DNA of 38,251 bases from IMG/VR virus record IMGVR_UViG_3300022562_000160, positions 1 to 38,251 of that record; one strand, given 5' to 3'. Below, piece after piece: positions 37,684 to 38,251 of the stretch. Each line of letters opens with the position of its first letter. The first letter of the stretch is position 1. The notes under the pieces were generated by a model, which had not been told where the DNA came from, made no database searches, and saw only the letters and a list, made by a program, of their open reading frames with translations. This DNA is from a virus. The position numbers and the translations under genes are program-made.

Positions 37684-38198
37684 ATCATAAACCCTCGAAT
37701 CAATGGGCAAATGTCCGGCGTCAATACCAGCCCGGTACCTCTACTATTGAGCTTTGGTGCTGACACCTCGGCGGTGAACGTGCCCTTGCCCTGGTTGATG
37801 TCCTGCGCCTCGTACTCGATTGGTCCGAATGCCGGAAAGCTCAAATCGGTAGGCAGGTACTCACGATAGATGAGGTTCGGCAGTGTGGTGTTATCCAGCG
37901 GGATGCGGTCAAGCTCATCATCCAGCGTGTTGTCCACATCTGCCGCCGTCATCGTGGCCGACTGATTCATGTCGGCGTTGTTGGCTGCTGACTTTGTGGC
38001 GATTTTCGCCGCCTTAAACGTGACTTGCGTCACGCCATCTTCGAGGTATGCCACAAGGTCAACCACATCATCCACCAGAAGATAGCGCTTAGACAGCAGC
38101 GGGTGATAGATTTCCCACGTTTTCAGCGGCTCATCTACGCCCTCTGGGTTCGATGCCAGCTTGCGGCGGTACGCCTCTGCAATTGCTTGTTGAGTCAT
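37680..38198 (-). CDS. DUF1833-type minor tail protein (L position)
   Basis: A 172-residue protein starting one base after the previous gene's stop. It has an N-terminal helix (TQQAIAEAYRRKLASNPEG) and a beta-rich domain with LKTWEIYHPLLSKRYLLVDDV and RGTGLVLTPDICPLIRGFMI. This corresponds to the DUF1833 family, found between tape measure and NlpC/J genes, equivalent in place to lambda L at the tail tip. Confidence 0.82.
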   Translation of the reverse strand: MTQQAIAEAYRRKLASNPEGVDEPLKTWEIYHPLLSKRYLLVDDVVDLVAYLEDGVTQVTFKAAKIATKSAANNADMNQSATMTAADVDNTLDDELDRIPLDNTTLPNLIYREYLPTDLSFPAFGPIEYEAQDINQGKGTFTAEVSAPKLNSRGTGLVLTPDICPLIRGFMI

Positions 38199-38199
38199 A

Positions 38200-38251
38200 T
38201 TAGAGCCCGTTCACAAAATCAGGTGTTGTGCAGTAAATGGCATAGTAATCC
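38200..38251 (-). CDS. Minor tail protein, 3' end (continues from left edge)
   Basis: The last 52 bases encode, after a shared codon, DYYAIYCTTPDFVNGL and a TAA stop one base before ATG 38198. Joined to bases 1-395 the frame gives one 148-residue protein with the codon split GT|G across the junction. Confidence 0.85.
   Translation of the reverse strand, partial: DYYAIYCTTPDFVNGL

Overview
The window looks like a complete tailed-phage genome (siphovirus-type, roughly 38 kb), opened at an arbitrary point. A minor tail gene runs off the left edge on the minus strand. Its missing end is at the right edge, and the two halves join in frame without a break, so the molecule is circular or circularly permuted. 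Base composition is roughly balanced. The lambda-like tail order, Rz/Rz1 spanins, a NinX-like (DUF2591) gene and Bet/RecE-type recombination genes point to a gammaproteobacterial host; the genus cannot be read from the sequence. No integrase, excisionase, CI-type repressor or partition gene was recognised, so a lytic lifestyle is the simpler reading.

Late region (minus strand, about 17.2 kb down to 1, then across the junction from 38.25 kb down to 31.7 kb): small and large terminase, DUF4055-type portal, MuF-like head protein, scaffold, major capsid protein, head-tail connectors, tail terminator, tail tube, G/GT-type chaperones with an A-rich slippery site, tape measure, three minor tail proteins in the order M-L-K, a J-like tip protein, a tail fibre, an M15 endolysin, a holin-like protein and nested spanins. 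Several cassettes interrupt this run. Two small operons on the opposite strand (3.2-3.95 kb and 7.7-8.4 kb) each have their own TTGACA/TATGCT promoter and hairpin terminator. A block of six tiny genes (12.7-14.0 kb) has its own promoter. A non-coding stretch (11.18-11.65 kb) holds a tRNA-like fold and several strong hairpins. HNH endonuclease genes lie at 10.3 kb and 32.4 kb.

Replication and recombination region: a divergent promoter at about 26.45 kb fires both ways. Leftward are small regulators, a zinc-finger/Toprim/ATPase primase-helicase, two small proteins resembling its C-terminal domain, a DUF1351-like coiled-coil protein, a YopX-like protein, a DUF3799/RecE-type nuclease and a Bet/RecT annealing protein, ending at a terminator near 17.3 kb. 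Rightward are a DUF669-type single-strand-binding protein, an HNH endonuclease, a DEAH helicase with zinc ribbons, a VRR-NUC nuclease and small membrane or coiled-coil proteins that converge on the spanins.

Points most worth a second look: the tRNA-like/structured RNA at 11.3-11.63 kb; an 11-bp hairpin that hides the start of the HNH gene at 27.16 kb; an HNH gene at 32.4 kb whose last residues repeat the end of the neighbouring endolysin; strong depletion of GATC (11 sites found by eye where about 150 would be expected); and the non-coding repeat region next to the primase, flanked by duplicated copies of the primase C-terminal domain.
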